64,000 nt of DNA from contig OY992833.1 in NCBI GenBank assembly GCA_963921425.1, positions 13,991,738-14,055,737 on the forward strand, in the 5' to 3' direction. Every line of letters starts with the position of its first letter. Position 1 is the stretch's first letter. Source of the DNA: Dryas octopetala (taxonomy: Eukaryota; Streptophyta; Magnoliopsida; Rosales; Rosaceae). The notes below the pieces were generated by a model. It did not search any database. It had not been told where the DNA came from and worked only from the letters and a program-made list of their open reading frames with translations. Made by a program: the position numbers and the translations under genes. Positions 20,436 to 33,600 of the stretch are shown one piece after another.

Positions 20436-20774
20436 GGCTTAATTGTGTTTTTACCACTCATAATTTTAGTTGATTCTCACTTTACTACTTAGATATTTAT
20501 TTGTCTCACTTTACCACTTAAAACTATTCCTCTGTGTCTGACTTTATCTTTTTTCGTCCATATCGTCAACTAATCCGTCAATATTGGTGACAAAAATGCC
20601 CCTGCATGTCAGTATTTTTGACAACTTGGGTGACAAAATAGACAAAAAAAGGTAAAATGAGACCGAAAAATAGTTGTAGATAAATAGTCGTAGATAATAA
20701 AGTGAGACAAATATACATTTGGATAATAAATTGAGAATCAACTAAACTATGAGTAGTAAAAATGTAATTAAGCC
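20436..20774. mobile_element. Mutator-like foldback MITE with 9-bp target duplication
   Basis: The ends ggcttaattgtgtttttac and gtaaaaatgtaattaagcc-type sequence are inverted repeats, and pairing continues inward through gttgattctca. The flanks are ttaacaaaa (20427-20435) and ttgacaaaa (20775-20783), a 9-bp duplication with one mismatch. Confidence 0.75.
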
Positions 20775-21294
20775 TTGACAAAAAGACATAGTTTTACATA
20801 TGAGAATAACACATAACATATTAGTTGAGGATCCAGATCCTTTACTGATTCGGTATCCTACTCGAACGCTATTTCGAAAAATTTCTTACTTATTTCATTT
20901 TTATAGTGATGAAAAGAAACAAAACAAAAAACAAAAAAACAGTTTTCACAAAGGATACCGGGGAGACGTCCTCCACCCTGCCATTCTCTGTTCAGCTTCA
21001 TCATTCATCAATTTTGGATTCTCTAAACAAGCAAGCAAATAGTCGATTTTTTCGTTTAGTCTCATGACCACTCTCTGATTCTCACTTCTCTGACTTTCTA
21101 TTGCCTCGTAAGGAAAAAGAGCAAAATTGGGTCTTGATATTCAAAGGTAATTCGACCCCAAAAAATTAAAATTCAAAGGAATTTTGCTCGGATTTCTTCT
21201 TCTCCTTCTAGTTTTTTATTTTTTTTTTTTCTTTCTCTACTTAATTTGTTCCAGTTTTTGAATACTATACCTATTTTAAATATTTGATATTGGA

Positions 21295-21400
21295 TTGCAG
21301 TATTTGTGTTCTGCATCATGTGTATAGGGAGCAGAATATTGTTTCTGACTCATAGTTTATTTCTAGTTTGAGTTTTATTTGTGTTTGGATATCATGGTTT
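21295..21400 (+). pseudogene. LINE RNase H domain relic, right copy
   Basis: It reads HHVYREQNIVSDS and then a stop, and later WISWFH. It is the counterpart of 4554-4659 but more decayed; it keeps the YREQN motif that the left copy has changed to YTEQN. Confidence 0.55.
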
Positions 21401-22619
21401 CACTAGGTTCGTCTTGTTATAAGTTATAGGTTCATCTTACCAAAAAAACAACAAGAGATTGCAGTATTTACTGATTATGTTAAAGAATTGATTATTTTAG
21501 TATTCTAGGGTTCAGTGGGATTAATATACATGGAGAACTAAGCAACATACCTTTGCGGAACCAAACTTCAGTGGCAAAGAATTGATTTTGTTATCAAGCA
21601 CATTAGTGTCTGGGACTTTAACTTAAACCCAGTACAACAATTTCTGCAATAGTATTGCAGTACTAGTCAATTCAATGCATAGAAATTTTAGTGTTATATA
21701 CAGTGACAATTTGAATTGTCTTATTATAGCATTATATACAGTACCAAATTTTTGCTTTTAAAATGGCCTTGTACAGTACCAATTTCGTGCATTTATTTGG
21801 ATGCATTGTAAATTATTTTTGTAAATGAGCAATTTTACAGTTTAGGTTTTGAGTAGAAGAATTTGAATTTTATATTTTACCCTCGTTGCTTTGTTTAGGT
21901 TTATTGTGCGTTTGAGACTATTTTTGTTTGAACTTGTGTAGGTGCTGACCAAAAAGAAGATTTCAAGTGAATGGTCCGCCTCGGTCCCCAAAAAGTTTAG
22001 GGTCGGCCACAATATAAGCACCAAAAACATTAGTAGGGGGATCATATCTCTTAAAAGAGGATAGCTGAGACTGACATGAAGAGCATCGTACGTAGTTTCT
22101 GGTTTGGAAGAAATTCCTTAAACGGATATGGTGATGTTTTAATGGTTTTGGTACCACATCTTCTATTGTTTTTTATTACAAGTATCATTGATTTGTTGTT
22201 ACCATTTAATTTACTTAAACTAGTAACTGTATGACATCAAGTGCGATGCTGTTTTCTATTAATACATGACAAATTAAGTACACATATACTTTTCCTTTTA
22301 ACGGTAAATACACATATTTGTTTAAATACATATTTAATAAAGTTCATTGCTAGGTTAGATCGTTCATGTATATAAATATATATATGTTGGACTGAAAAAC
22401 ATTCATGTAGAGTAATTTGTTACCTTGTTAAATTAATTTATGTAGATTACTTAGTATTGGATTAGTTTTTGGAAGCTCAATCCATATGTAGTTTGGGATA
22501 AGTTATTCAATTTCTAGTTTGCTTAATTCAGGTACATATATATTGAATATAAGTATTCAATTTAAGTTGTTAATGAGTTTTTTATTTTTTTTGTTGGGTG
22601 ATCTGTAAGATTCGAGAAA

Positions 22620-23852
22620 ATGAGAAACACAAAGTTGAAGTTGATGGACCTACCCAATGATATTATGGTGGACATCCTTATGAGACTACCCATAAAATCA
22701 CTTTGTTGCATGCAATCTGCCTGTAAGACCTGTTTAAACATTGTTGACTCCCCCTTGTTTGCTAAACTGCACACTCCACGTTTACTTAATTCTGCTGCTA
22801 CCTACTCTGTTGATGTTGAAGTACCTCAACTCATGCTTCTTGCTCGATCCTACATTTGGAGTTGTGAATCCCAATTTCAGCCATTGAAATACAATGGAAA
22901 GCATGCCTTGACAAGAAGCAATCGCACTCTTTTTGTCTCAAATGTTATCTCCTGGGAAAGTTACGGTGTAGATTTTGTTTTCTGCAATTTGGTTTTCTTT
23001 AAAGAGGATTCGAGATGTGGAGGTCCATGCTTTTTACTCAACCCTCTTAGGGGAGAAGTTCTAAAGCTCCCAATGAGTAACATCCAACTTCCAGACTTTA
23101 CTATAATTAGGTATGGTATGGGATTTGATAATATAACCAGCACTCACAAGATTGTTCGTGTTTATGAAGATGCAAAGCACAACTACTTGGCGGCCCAAGT
23201 TTATGTATTGGGCACAAACTCATCATGGCGAGAGATACGCTCAGTTCCACCTTGTAATTTAAGCAAAAAGAAGGTATGTGCACATGGAGACATGCATTGG
23301 TTGGTCAAAGAAGGAAGTCATATTGATATTGGAGGAGGAAGAAGTAGAAGCCATATAGTTTCTTTTGACTTTAAGAAAGAGGAATTCTATTGGACTTCTC
23401 ATCCGACCTTACGAAGCTCGCCAGGTATGCTATGTCTTGATGACTTTCACTTGCTTAATCTTAGAGGATCTATGGCCATTGTGGATGCATCATTAGTAGA
23501 GTATATTGGGATATGGGTGATGAAAAATTATGATAAGAAAGAATGGGTGCTAGATTACAAAGTGGATACTCGAATGTTTGTACATCGTCTTCATCATCCT
23601 TGTCATCCTGGGCTTAGAGAATGTAATTGTTGGGAGTGGGAACATGGCATATTTTTCGTCCAAAGAGTTCTGGAATCTCATGCTACTGTATACTATTTTT
23701 TGGATCTAAGATGTGGTTCCGTTAAATGCGTAAAAAAAGTATGGAATCTGTACACCACCTTCACTTTCAGTTTTACCGGAAGCCTAATTTCCTTAAAAAA
23801 TTGTGGCAATTTTATTAAGTTAGGAAAGGCAGGGATATGTCATTTGCATTGA
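22620..23852 (+). CDS. F-box protein with F-box-associated domain, copy 2
   Basis: A single open exon of 410 codons. The F-box spans about residues 9-50 (LMDLPNDIMVDILMRLPIKS, ending SPLFAKLHTP). The F-box-associated region includes NPLRGEVLKLP at 141-151 and YGMGFD at 165-170, which fit the FBA type 1/3 families. Its role is substrate recognition in an SCF ubiquitin ligase in nucleus or cytosol; the target is unknown. This copy keeps the full F-box and is the better candidate for a working protein. It lies tail-to-tail with the exonuclease gene, the stop codons 0.84 kb apart. The leader is conserved with copy 1, but the TATA-like box seen there is altered here. Many of the differences between the copies change amino acids, which suggests relaxed or diversifying evolution. 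Confidence 0.9.
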   Translation: MRNTKLKLMDLPNDIMVDILMRLPIKSLCCMQSACKTCLNIVDSPLFAKLHTPRLLNSAATYSVDVEVPQLMLLARSYIWSCESQFQPLKYNGKHALTRSNRTLFVSNVISWESYGVDFVFCNLVFFKEDSRCGGPCFLLNPLRGEVLKLPMSNIQLPDFTIIRYGMGFDNITSTHKIVRVYEDAKHNYLAAQVYVLGTNSSWREIRSVPPCNLSKKKVCAHGDMHWLVKEGSHIDIGGGRSRSHIVSFDFKKEEFYWTSHPTLRSSPGMLCLDDFHLLNLRGSMAIVDASLVEYIGIWVMKNYDKKEWVLDYKVDTRMFVHRLHHPCHPGLRECNCWEWEHGIFFVQRVLESHATVYYFLDLRCGSVKCVKKVWNLYTTFTFSFTGSLISLKNCGNFIKLGKAGICHLH

Positions 23853-24055
23853 AGTAGATGCGGGCAATTGGGATGAATTTTTGTTATATATACTTTTATG
23901 TGAGAAGTGAGAACATATAAAAAACGTTCAAAAGGAATTGAGTTTCTCTTATGATTATTATGTATATATGGTTAAATAATTGATATTTTTTTTTTAGCAG
24001 ATTAGAAAAGATTTTTTTTTTTTCTTTTTAGATGTTTAATTTGTCAGCTATATTT

Positions 24056-24180
24056 GGGTCTCTCTTCAGGTTCCACTCATCAAACTTTTTATTCTCTAAA
24101 GCAATTAAGCAAGCAAATACAAATTCTCTTTTAATTCCATTACCATCTCAGAGTCTCACCTCCATTTTGGCCTAGTAAAT
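24056..24180 (+). repeat. F-box leader repeat downstream of copy 2
   Basis: The leader-like stretch (gggtctctcttcagg, ccactcatcaa, aagcaattaagcaagcaaat, ttaattccattaccatctc) lies after the gene, as at 7705-7830. The upstream counterpart is at about 20985-21110. Confidence 0.5.
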
Positions 24181-24367
24181 ACAAGTTCAAAATATTCTTG
24201 CCAACATTCAATGTTCTCTTATAATGTATTATCTAATTCAAGAAAAATTATTGGGTGTATGTATTGGTTACACGGAATAATTTCTCCTTATTCAGGGCCA
24301 CCTTAAACACAGGGTGAGCAACGCACATTGCCTTGAGCCTCATATTGAGCAAAAGCCTTCCCTTAGA

Positions 24368-24566
24368 GGCGGCTATGCCGAAGTCAAGCAACTCATGGAC
24401 GCTGTAACTATTGACTCGCTAGGAGCTCAATCTGTTTTTTGTAGGTTGTGATCCCTTGATTTTTTCAGAAATTGACTGGCATTCTTGAAATTTTCATGTA
24501 ATACATTTCAGGCTGATATGGACGAAATTGGGTCCGATTGACTACAATGAATACAATTCAAGCTGA
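24368..24566 (+). pseudogene. Two-exon EF-hand fragment, CDPK-like, right copy
   Basis: It reads GGYAEVKQLMDA at 24368-24403, then an intron, then ADMDEIG from 24512. An extra C in gggtccgatt breaks the frame before the IDY part. It is otherwise the same fragment as 7966-8174. The Met in LMDA matches kinase sequences better than the Ile of the left copy. Confidence 0.55.
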
Positions 24567-24695
24567 TGAGCCTACATACCCAGTATCAAACAAAATTGAT
24601 AACTGAATTTACAAAGAAAACCCCTGAATCTTCTGCTGCTTGCGTATCCTCTTTATAACAAGCTTAGGCTTCCTACTATATGACCAAGAGCAGAA

Positions 24696-27600
24696 CTAAA
24701 AAACTTGATTATGGTTTTCAAGTTTGTTCCATAAGGAAAATGCTCTCCTGATGAGTGGATCAGCTGAAAATCCTTCTGCATATGCACTTACAGCAGTTAA
24801 GAGGCTCGTGAATTTCTCTCCATTGTCCTGTAACCATACGAATCAGTTTTCCAACAACCAGAATCACTAATTGTTCCATCAGGGCATAACATTTTACTTG
24901 TGTACTAAATGCATGCGTTCAACCATGTTTAGATTAGTTAAGCAAGATATAGATATAATTCATGCACTTCGTAAATTTATACACATTTTAAACAGTAACA
25001 ATGGAAGCTTTACAAATTCAAGCAATATTTAAGAATATCTTAAAATTTAGAGATGTAATGAATTTCTCAAAAGGAAAAGTAAACTACGACATCAGCCCAA
25101 CACAGTACCGAGTAGGTGGTAGATCTAGCATCCATCTATTGCAGATAATAGGAAACTCTAAGCCGCAGACTATGTTCAGTCTATTAGAATTCATTCCATA
25201 ACAAACAAAAGAAGTGCTGTCATTTATGATGACTTGCTTTATGGGATTCAAGCCAATGTAACTGCACACTTCAAAATTATAGGCACAAACCTCAGGTTTC
25301 TTAAATGTCAGATCTTTTGTGCTGAAAGGTACCATGTAGAATGGAAGATCTGAACGTAGTAGTGCCTGTCATAATAGAGAGCAATTACATATCAAAAGAA
25401 TATGTTATGAAAATATGTAAAACATTACTAGCCATAAGAAAGAAATGGCAATGACTCTTGGGAAGTCCTCGTATAGGAATCAAATGACAATAAATAGATA
25501 CTTACTCTACCCAGACAAAGTCAAAATCTGCATAAATCATACAAAATCCTCACTATCCCATTCTTTTTTATTTGTTTGGTCGATCTCACTATTCCATTGA
25601 TTAAACATTTCCAGTTTTTCTTTTAGTGTGGTCTTTACTGCACAACCACAAATTTACAGGGCTTTCAACTTTTCTTCTGATTTATCAGAAATAAGTACTT
25701 CACTTTTTAACATTTAATAGCATAAAAACATGTTTATGCCCTCGAAATATCACTTCATGGAAGGACAACTTTTTTTTTTTTCACTGAGAGTTCCTGCAAA
25801 TAGACTTAAATGGGCAAACCCCAACCCCAAAAGGAAAAAAGAGAAAAGGAAACAAGGGAAAGAAAGAAGAGCAAACTACGTAAAGCAAATGCTGATGATA
25901 TGATTACCAAGTTCTTGCTCAAGAGAGCCTGATCAGCACTTGTTGTCAAGGCCTACAACAACAACAAAAAGATATAGCATTGTCAGTCAGATATCACATT
26001 ATAAGTTCTGAACAATTATGAATTAGCTTACAGGTAATACTGTCTGTCCAAGAGAATAGGGGTGTTCAAATCCAATCCAATTCACAACCGACCAATCCAA
26101 CCAAATATAACTTGATTAGTTTCAATGACTTTGCAAATTGGATTGGATCTCTAAATTCAAAAACAGACATGTTTGGATCAGTCATGCGGTAGAAGTGGAA
26201 GAATTGTGGGAGTTAGTTTCTTATTGGTCATCCTTTTGGGCCTCTGTGTCTAGTGCTTTTAGGGGAGTGCCTTTGTTTACAATACTTCTTGACTGGAAGT
26301 CAGTAATTAGGTAGTTTTGGATTGAGTTGTTTAGTCAAGGTTGAGTTTTGAGGGCTGTTTTTTTGTGTTGTAACTAAGTTAATGGACTCCTTGTCCATTG
26401 GTTGTACAGTTTTTTGAGCTCTCTTTAATAAAGTTTCTTTCTTTTCAAAAAAAAAAAAAAAGTCAAAAGTCATGCAGATTTCCCCACAACATAATTTGGT
26501 TGGTTTCATGATTCTTTGGCTGTAACTTGTAGGCATTGATATTATTGAAATTTTTAATATATATAGCTCTGTTTTCTGGAATGATATAATATAGCATTCC
26601 ATAGAATTATGTTTGGAACATTATATAAACATAATACTTTTCTTTTGCCTTCAATCTTCATTTCACATCTAAATCTAATCAAATCTGTGATTGGATTTAA
26701 TTTTATGACAGTTTTTTATTTTTCAATATACTTCTTCCTTCACTAAATACCGATCATCCAATCTAATCCAATCGACATTAAATGGGATTACAATCCTAGG
26801 TCAGATTAGAAAATTGCAAAATTTACAAAACAATCAACATTGGATCGGATTGCTGTGTACCCAATGGACCAATTTAAAGTTAAAAACAGTAAGGATCAGA
26901 TATGCTCCCTCCATTGATCGATTTAAAACCATGAAAACTCAAATCAGGTCCGAGTGACAGAACCCAATGTGAATTGAAATGTTTCCAGGATTAAAAATAC
27001 AATTTTATTCAAACTGTTTGAACTCAAGTTGCATCAGCCATATTGATTCAAATCCCACCAAAGATCTCAAATGTGATCAAGAGTCCAAACAGGTTCAATC
27101 AATCAGAAATAATCACCTGGCCTAGTTCACCCCAGCTTATCCCCCGACACCAGACCAGTGTTCTTTGTTTTTTTTTTTTTTTTTTTAATAAAGAAAGTTG
27201 ATAATGAGTGAAAAATTATTTTAACAAGCATTTTTTATTCATGAAATTGTTAATTACTCATAACTTATAGCATTACCCTTCTGATTCGTTCCTCCTCAAC
27301 TTGATCAACACACTGCAATAAATTCTCCAATGTGCCTGTCAACAGAAATCAGGTTAATTATTAGTATACCAAGCACTACATTGAGCAGTCAGGCCTTCAT
27401 GAAAGACTTCCCATTTCTGGAACCATGCAAGGTTCACATTCCAAAAGAAAGTATAAAGATGACAAACTGACGTACCAAATTTAGTGATCAATTGCACAGC
27501 ATGAACGTTTCCAATTCCATTAACTCCTGCAGTTATTACAACCAATTATTGAAACACAAGCTTCAATGCTCATTTTGCTCTCAGAAACATAATAATGGAA

Positions 27601-30600
27601 AGAAAACTGCTTAAAAGTTCCAGAACAAGGATTCTTTCCCAAGCCCAATACAACATTCTTATAAGCCATTGACATTCATTAAAACTATACCTCTGTTTCT
27701 TAATTATTCTAGTACAAGGGCTGAGCTAGATAACAGGGATACGTCAACCACCCATCCCCCAGCCCAAGTGAAAGATAATTTATTAAGATATCTAGGTAAA
27801 TTACAATATTGTTACATAAATGCTCTTACATTTCCATTGGAAAAATAGAACAGATGCATCATTGTCACTTTCCCAGAATGAAAACTCTGACAATTTTTTT
27901 CTCTTATGAAAATATTGCCACGAGGCTGATGTCTCACATTTCAAAGAAAAATTTCACTGAATTTCATCTCATGCCTTGGAAACAGTGAATATCATGCTAT
28001 AATTACTCGTCATTTTTTCATATTCTCTATACATTTTCTTCCATTAAACAAGGAAAACCAAAAACTCTTTCTTCCTTTTGCATTTAATTTTTCGCAAAAT
28101 GAAACACATATAACCTGGAATATTATCACATTTGTCACCGACAAGTGAGATCACATCAACAAACTGAGAAGGTTGCAAGGTTCCATATTTTTTAGCAAAA
28201 TCCTCCATTCCAAATGAAACCATCCTGGGAAAGCAATATGCATATATCAGAGTCCAAACTCAAACTGAAGAACAAATACAAAATAAGACTATAACAATAA
28301 ATGAAGAATATGAATACAAAGTTTCACACTTTCAAATAACTTTCATTCTCAGCGACACCAACGATGGAAGAAAAAAATTTCTATGCATCACCCTTCTCTT
28401 TTCCTGACAAGGAAAGGGCATGCAGATGTATAAGTTTCAATTGATACACACTGAACCATTCAATAAAATTCGACTCAACTCAAGCCTTTATCTTAGATAT
28501 TGGGGGTGAATCCTATTCATGAATAATTTGGGGTCCTCAATGAACTCTCCTCAACCACTTGGACCTACCCAAACTCACTCTTTATTAATCCCTATGCTTT
28601 CTACTACTTCTTTTCATGTTGATTTTTTGGTTTACCAACTTAGTTTTCCATAGTGGATCATCCTTGGATCCCCAAGGCTCTTGATCAAATCATCTCAGAC
28701 ATTTTCCCTCATCTATACTTTAAGGTTCATAAAGTTGTGCCATAAAAATTTTTCCTAACCAATAACAGCAAATGAAGGTGTAAGGTCAATCAAGATGTAA
28801 TTCCATTGGGTTTATAAATAAGAAGCAGGATGAGAAGGATATTTATCTCAAACTATTCTACTATTGAAACTTCATTGAAGTGCAAACTAAACAGAAGATG
28901 CAACAATCTTTTGCACCGGTAAGAAAAAATTATACTGTTTTTCAATAAGAAAAAAATTTGTGTTTTAATCATTAAGACAAGTGTGGACAATGAAACCAAA
29001 GCCAGATTACACTAAACCAAGAACACATGACACTCAAGTCTATCAAGATAATTCAAGACACCGAAGTTAACAGAACAGAATTGCAAAAACAAAAATGCAG
29101 AATTCACATCAAAGCTACCCAATCCAGCAAAATATTTGGAACTGAAATGTCCTAAAGTCAAAGGTAACCGATGATTTTAACCTATTGGACGTAAAAGAAA
29201 ATGATACTGATTAATTCTCTGGCATTATTATAATTTGAAAAACCCTGTATCAACCAATCAGACCACTCTTTCATAGGTTAATTGTTATACATAATCCTCT
29301 TCCGAGCTTTCTTCATTTTTAATTTTGGATAACCTAAGGACTGTGAGAGACTGTCACCAGTCACCACTTGATGAGGCTTTCCAGAATTAAAAAACCATGG
29401 ACCATATGGAGTGGCAGAGACACTATATACTAAGCAATATTGCATGAACATAATAAATATAAGCACATTTGTACCCATTAACTAAGATTTTAGCACAAGC
29501 CATGAAGTAAACATGGAAATTCAATAGAGTTACTTACTCAAATCCACGTGGAGCAATTCGTAGAAGCCGTAATGAAGGCGATAGGATTTGAAAAAAGTCT
29601 TTGTCTGGGGAGACAACACGTACCTGTGAAAAAGTCAGTGCAATCAAAAGTGACTGAGAAGATTTATAAGAAAAAAATGTATACTATTATCCCACTATGT
29701 TATTTATCAGGCGACTATTTTGATTTGTTCCTTTTTTAAGAAAAACAGGGAGAGAATACGAATCATACAGTTAAAGGTACAACCCTAATTACAATAGAAA
29801 ACTAAATAACAATTAAATCACATAATTCAGAAAATTAGATCACACCCTTAAAAATATGTTTAGAATCCTAATTACAGTTAATCTCCAGCACTCCACCTCA
29901 AGCTGGAGCATATATGAAAGTGGGATTCCCACTTGACAATCAAAGTGGTGAATTATCTTATGAACAAGAAAGTGTGTTCAATCATTCTTCAGCTACAACG
30001 AAAAGAAAAATCATAGTGGGATAGCATTAAGTATATTTCAAAAAACAGTCTTCTTTAAATAATAGAACTTCGGAATTTAACCTTGTACCCAGTATCAACA
30101 CTCCTAACAGCCAACGTTCCAATCACATCATCAGCTTCCACACCTGGCACCTGCCTTTGAGTAGACTCACGATCAATCACCACATACCTAGGATTAGCTA
30201 TTCATATTAAGCCGTGATATAGAGCTATTACCTCAATCACCTTAATGGACATAGCCTTGATGGATGCTTTCAAGTATTGAAGTCCCTGAATAATGGTATC
30301 AGGTGTAGGGGGCCGATTGCTCTTGTATGCGGGGTATAAAGTATGACGAAAATTCAGGCCTTCAAATAAAAATAAAGATCACATTATAAGACATGTCATT
30401 CCTGAAAAAGAGACAAAGCAGATAGCAGCTCTTAGACAACACATGGTTTTAAAACCTTAAATTTTATAGCTAAAAAAATATTAAGTTCAGTATTACCCAA
30501 ATTAGCAGTATCACAGGGAAAAGGAAAAAGACAAAAAAAATTATTCATACCCAACCACAAGAATAAGGGCAGAGAAACCAAAAAAGAAGGAAAACAAGGA

Positions 30601-33600
30601 TATCAGTATATGTTTGTTCTTTCCACAGGATTTTGGTCAGCCTTGTGGGTGCGTTTCTACTGATTTTAGGGGGATTGCCCGTTCAACTATTTTTCTAGAT
30701 CTTCTAGCTGTGGTGGATTGATGTTTGCTTGTTAGTTCAGTTTGTTTTTTGTTGACTTGTATTCTGTATAGTGTTTGGTCATACTGTTTCTTATGTTGGC
30801 TGTGGACATCATACATGACTTTTGAGTTAATAAAGTTTTGTTTCTTTTCAAAAAAAGATTTATCAGAATCTCTAGAAAAATAACAAATATCATTACTAGG
30901 CCTAGGTAACAGTATTTTACAATAAGAAAGCAGGCTTAAAAGACATTACATATGCTTATGTGGGAACATAGGAGGTAACCCAGGTCATCCTATAACAAGG
31001 TAGGGTGTTTGATGACTACATTAGGTGTAAATCATGTAGGTAAACTCAGCAGGATATATACTATGTAAGTAAACCTCACAAGACTTGGCAGGAATCTATT
31101 CCCACCTACTAACAACCGCGAATTACTTTTCAGATTGGCCTACGTTCTTAACTCCAACATGCAAACCGAAAAAAAAACTAAAATACAAAGAATCATACCT
31201 TTTCTTTTAACACTTTCTTTGGATGAAATACAAGTTTGACCAAATGAAACTCCTGAAAAGAGAAGGTTTGTCCAATCAAAATTGGGCTTGAAAAAACAGC
31301 TACAAAAACCAAAGCAGCTGATAACTCATAATTAGCCAGTAATTGGGGAGAAAGGTAGATGAAACTACATAACAGTGTTCAATATCTTAAAATTCAGATA
31401 AAACCTAAAATTAACTGCTTCTAGAAGCATATGCAAAATATTATATGACATAAGAAAACAATTGTTAATTTATGACCAAAAGGCAAACCATTACTGAAAA
31501 ATGTACAAAAGAATATACATCTCTTTTTTTTTGCACAAGATTGAATGACCAAGTGTGGCCCTTTGTAATCTCAAACCACCTAAAGGAACAGGGAACAAAG
31601 TACTTTCTATAGACTCTTGTTCAAAATTCCTCCTTCAAATAGAGATTTCACCCGCCAGAAATGCATAATTATGTTCGATAACTAACTACTTATTGATCCA
31701 TTGAGAGGAAATTTATAAGTCAATCAACTCCTAAAGCTACTTATTACATAAAGAACCACAAGACATGATACATCCTCTGAAATAAGCTCTTCCAGGCATA
31801 TGTACATTACTGCTTGGACAACAAAATGCTAGTTTAGCATAATGCTCTTGAAGCTTATCCATTAGTTAATGAATTACTTTACATGAAATACCCAACGTGC
31901 AGTAGACTTCATAATTAAAACATAAGTTGCACCTGGTTTCACAAATCTAGAATGAGAAATGGAGATCTAATGAGAAGAATGTGTAAATGAAAAGAATTTG
32001 GAGAATAAAAGAAGAAGAAAAAATTATTAAATTAAACTTGATAGAGATATGGAAAGAGATATTATAAGAAGAAAAAGTTGTAAATAGTTCCATATGTAAA
32101 TGGTTCCTGGGAAAATTACCAGAGTAAATATATGAAAATATTCCCATCAGTAAAGAGGTAGGAGTGGGCGGCTGTCAGATCATCAATTTAGTATATTTAA
32201 TATATCATGTTGCACAAGTTAATTTATAGTATTTACATGAAAAGATCTGAAAAATCAAAAAGTGGAACCCAAAATATATATATATATATATTATATATAT
32301 AGCAAGCTAACAAATTGGCTCCTTAAAAGGGGGGAAAAACCACTTAGTTTGTTGTAATTATATTTTATCTAAAGCAGTGTGAAACTACAAGCCCTCAAGG
32401 AAATCTTATTCTTCTCTTTCAAAATGTACCACATTAAACACACAACACGGACATCCCTGACATCCAACAGTCAGGATGTCCTGCAACACCGCTGTCTGTA
32501 CAACATAGTAACCTTATGATGAGGTATGTTAAGCAAAATAACCCCCCCCCCCCCCCCCCCCCCTCAATTTTCCCAACTTACATATTGAGCACACTATATA
32601 TGACTTCACTCAAACTTCATATACAGCATTTAAGCAAATAAGTACAAAGGGAAGAGGTTAACAAAATTCATATCCCACCATCATGGTCGAATACCACCTG
32701 CATGAAAAGATGAACAAAAGAAGAAAAAATTACAAGCAGTTGCAGCCAATTCAAAAGTAGAAAGACACTTACAAGAAAATAATGGAGGATATGATATTCA
32801 GAAATATTCAAGAACCAAACAAGGATCAATGGCTGCTATGTCCTATTCAGAAGAAATAACTGTTCTGTGAAATCAATATTTGCATCTTATATGATGATTG
32901 AAATACATTTGAAACCATTTGAAACCACATAAATGGAAACAACAATGCATTTGAAACCACATAAATGAAAACAACAATGCACTAGTTGATGGAGAATGAG
33001 AGGGAAAAAACAAGGGATATGGTTTGATTAAGGATTTTGATTTGAGTTGGTTTCGGCTGAGGGAGTTGATTGAGGGGTTGATTTTGGTGTGATTGTAGGA
33101 CTGGCCTTATAAAAAGGCTATGATACAACACTTTTGAGACACATATGTTAAAATCCTATTCTTCCCTATTGCTTTTCTCACTTCCCCCTCTCCTCATCTC
33201 ATTCTCCCTCTCTTTTTTCCTCACCCTCTTTTATTTCTCTTTCTTCTCTTTTCCCTATTGGTTCTGCATCACTAACCTTTCTAAGTTTGTCAAATAAAAT
33301 TAGAAAAGGCCAATCAGGAAGAAACAAAATGTAAGCCAACAAATTAAGAACAGAAAAATGAAACAAGAACATGCCTACCAGAAATTATGAGCGAAATAGG
33401 ATGATAATGCAGATATAATGTATGAACACACATAATGGAAGAAAACCATACCGCCACATGGGAAGGGACAACCTTTAGCACATCAATTATCTGCAAGAAA
33501 ATCAAAATAAAAAATGCCTTAGACCTAAAAATTACAAACGATAAAAGGAAATGTATCTACTTTTGGTTTGCATTCGACCCAGCCATAAAGAGTTCTTAGC

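Larger units (their letters stand above)
20840..29234 (+). repeat. Segmental duplication, right copy (about 8.4 kb)
   Basis: This is the counterpart of 4100-12840. It is taken as the parental copy because the exonuclease gene continues intact beyond 29234, while the left copy is cut at the same place. Size differences come from small indels, mostly upstream of the F-box gene. An approximate count gives about 12 differences in the last 1.1 kb, against about 65 in the 1.2 kb F-box coding region. Confidence 0.9.

Noticed and set aside
29278..29478. 66-codon frame in intron 9 of the exonuclease gene
   Set aside because: It lacks family motifs, and exons 9 and 10 join in phase without it.
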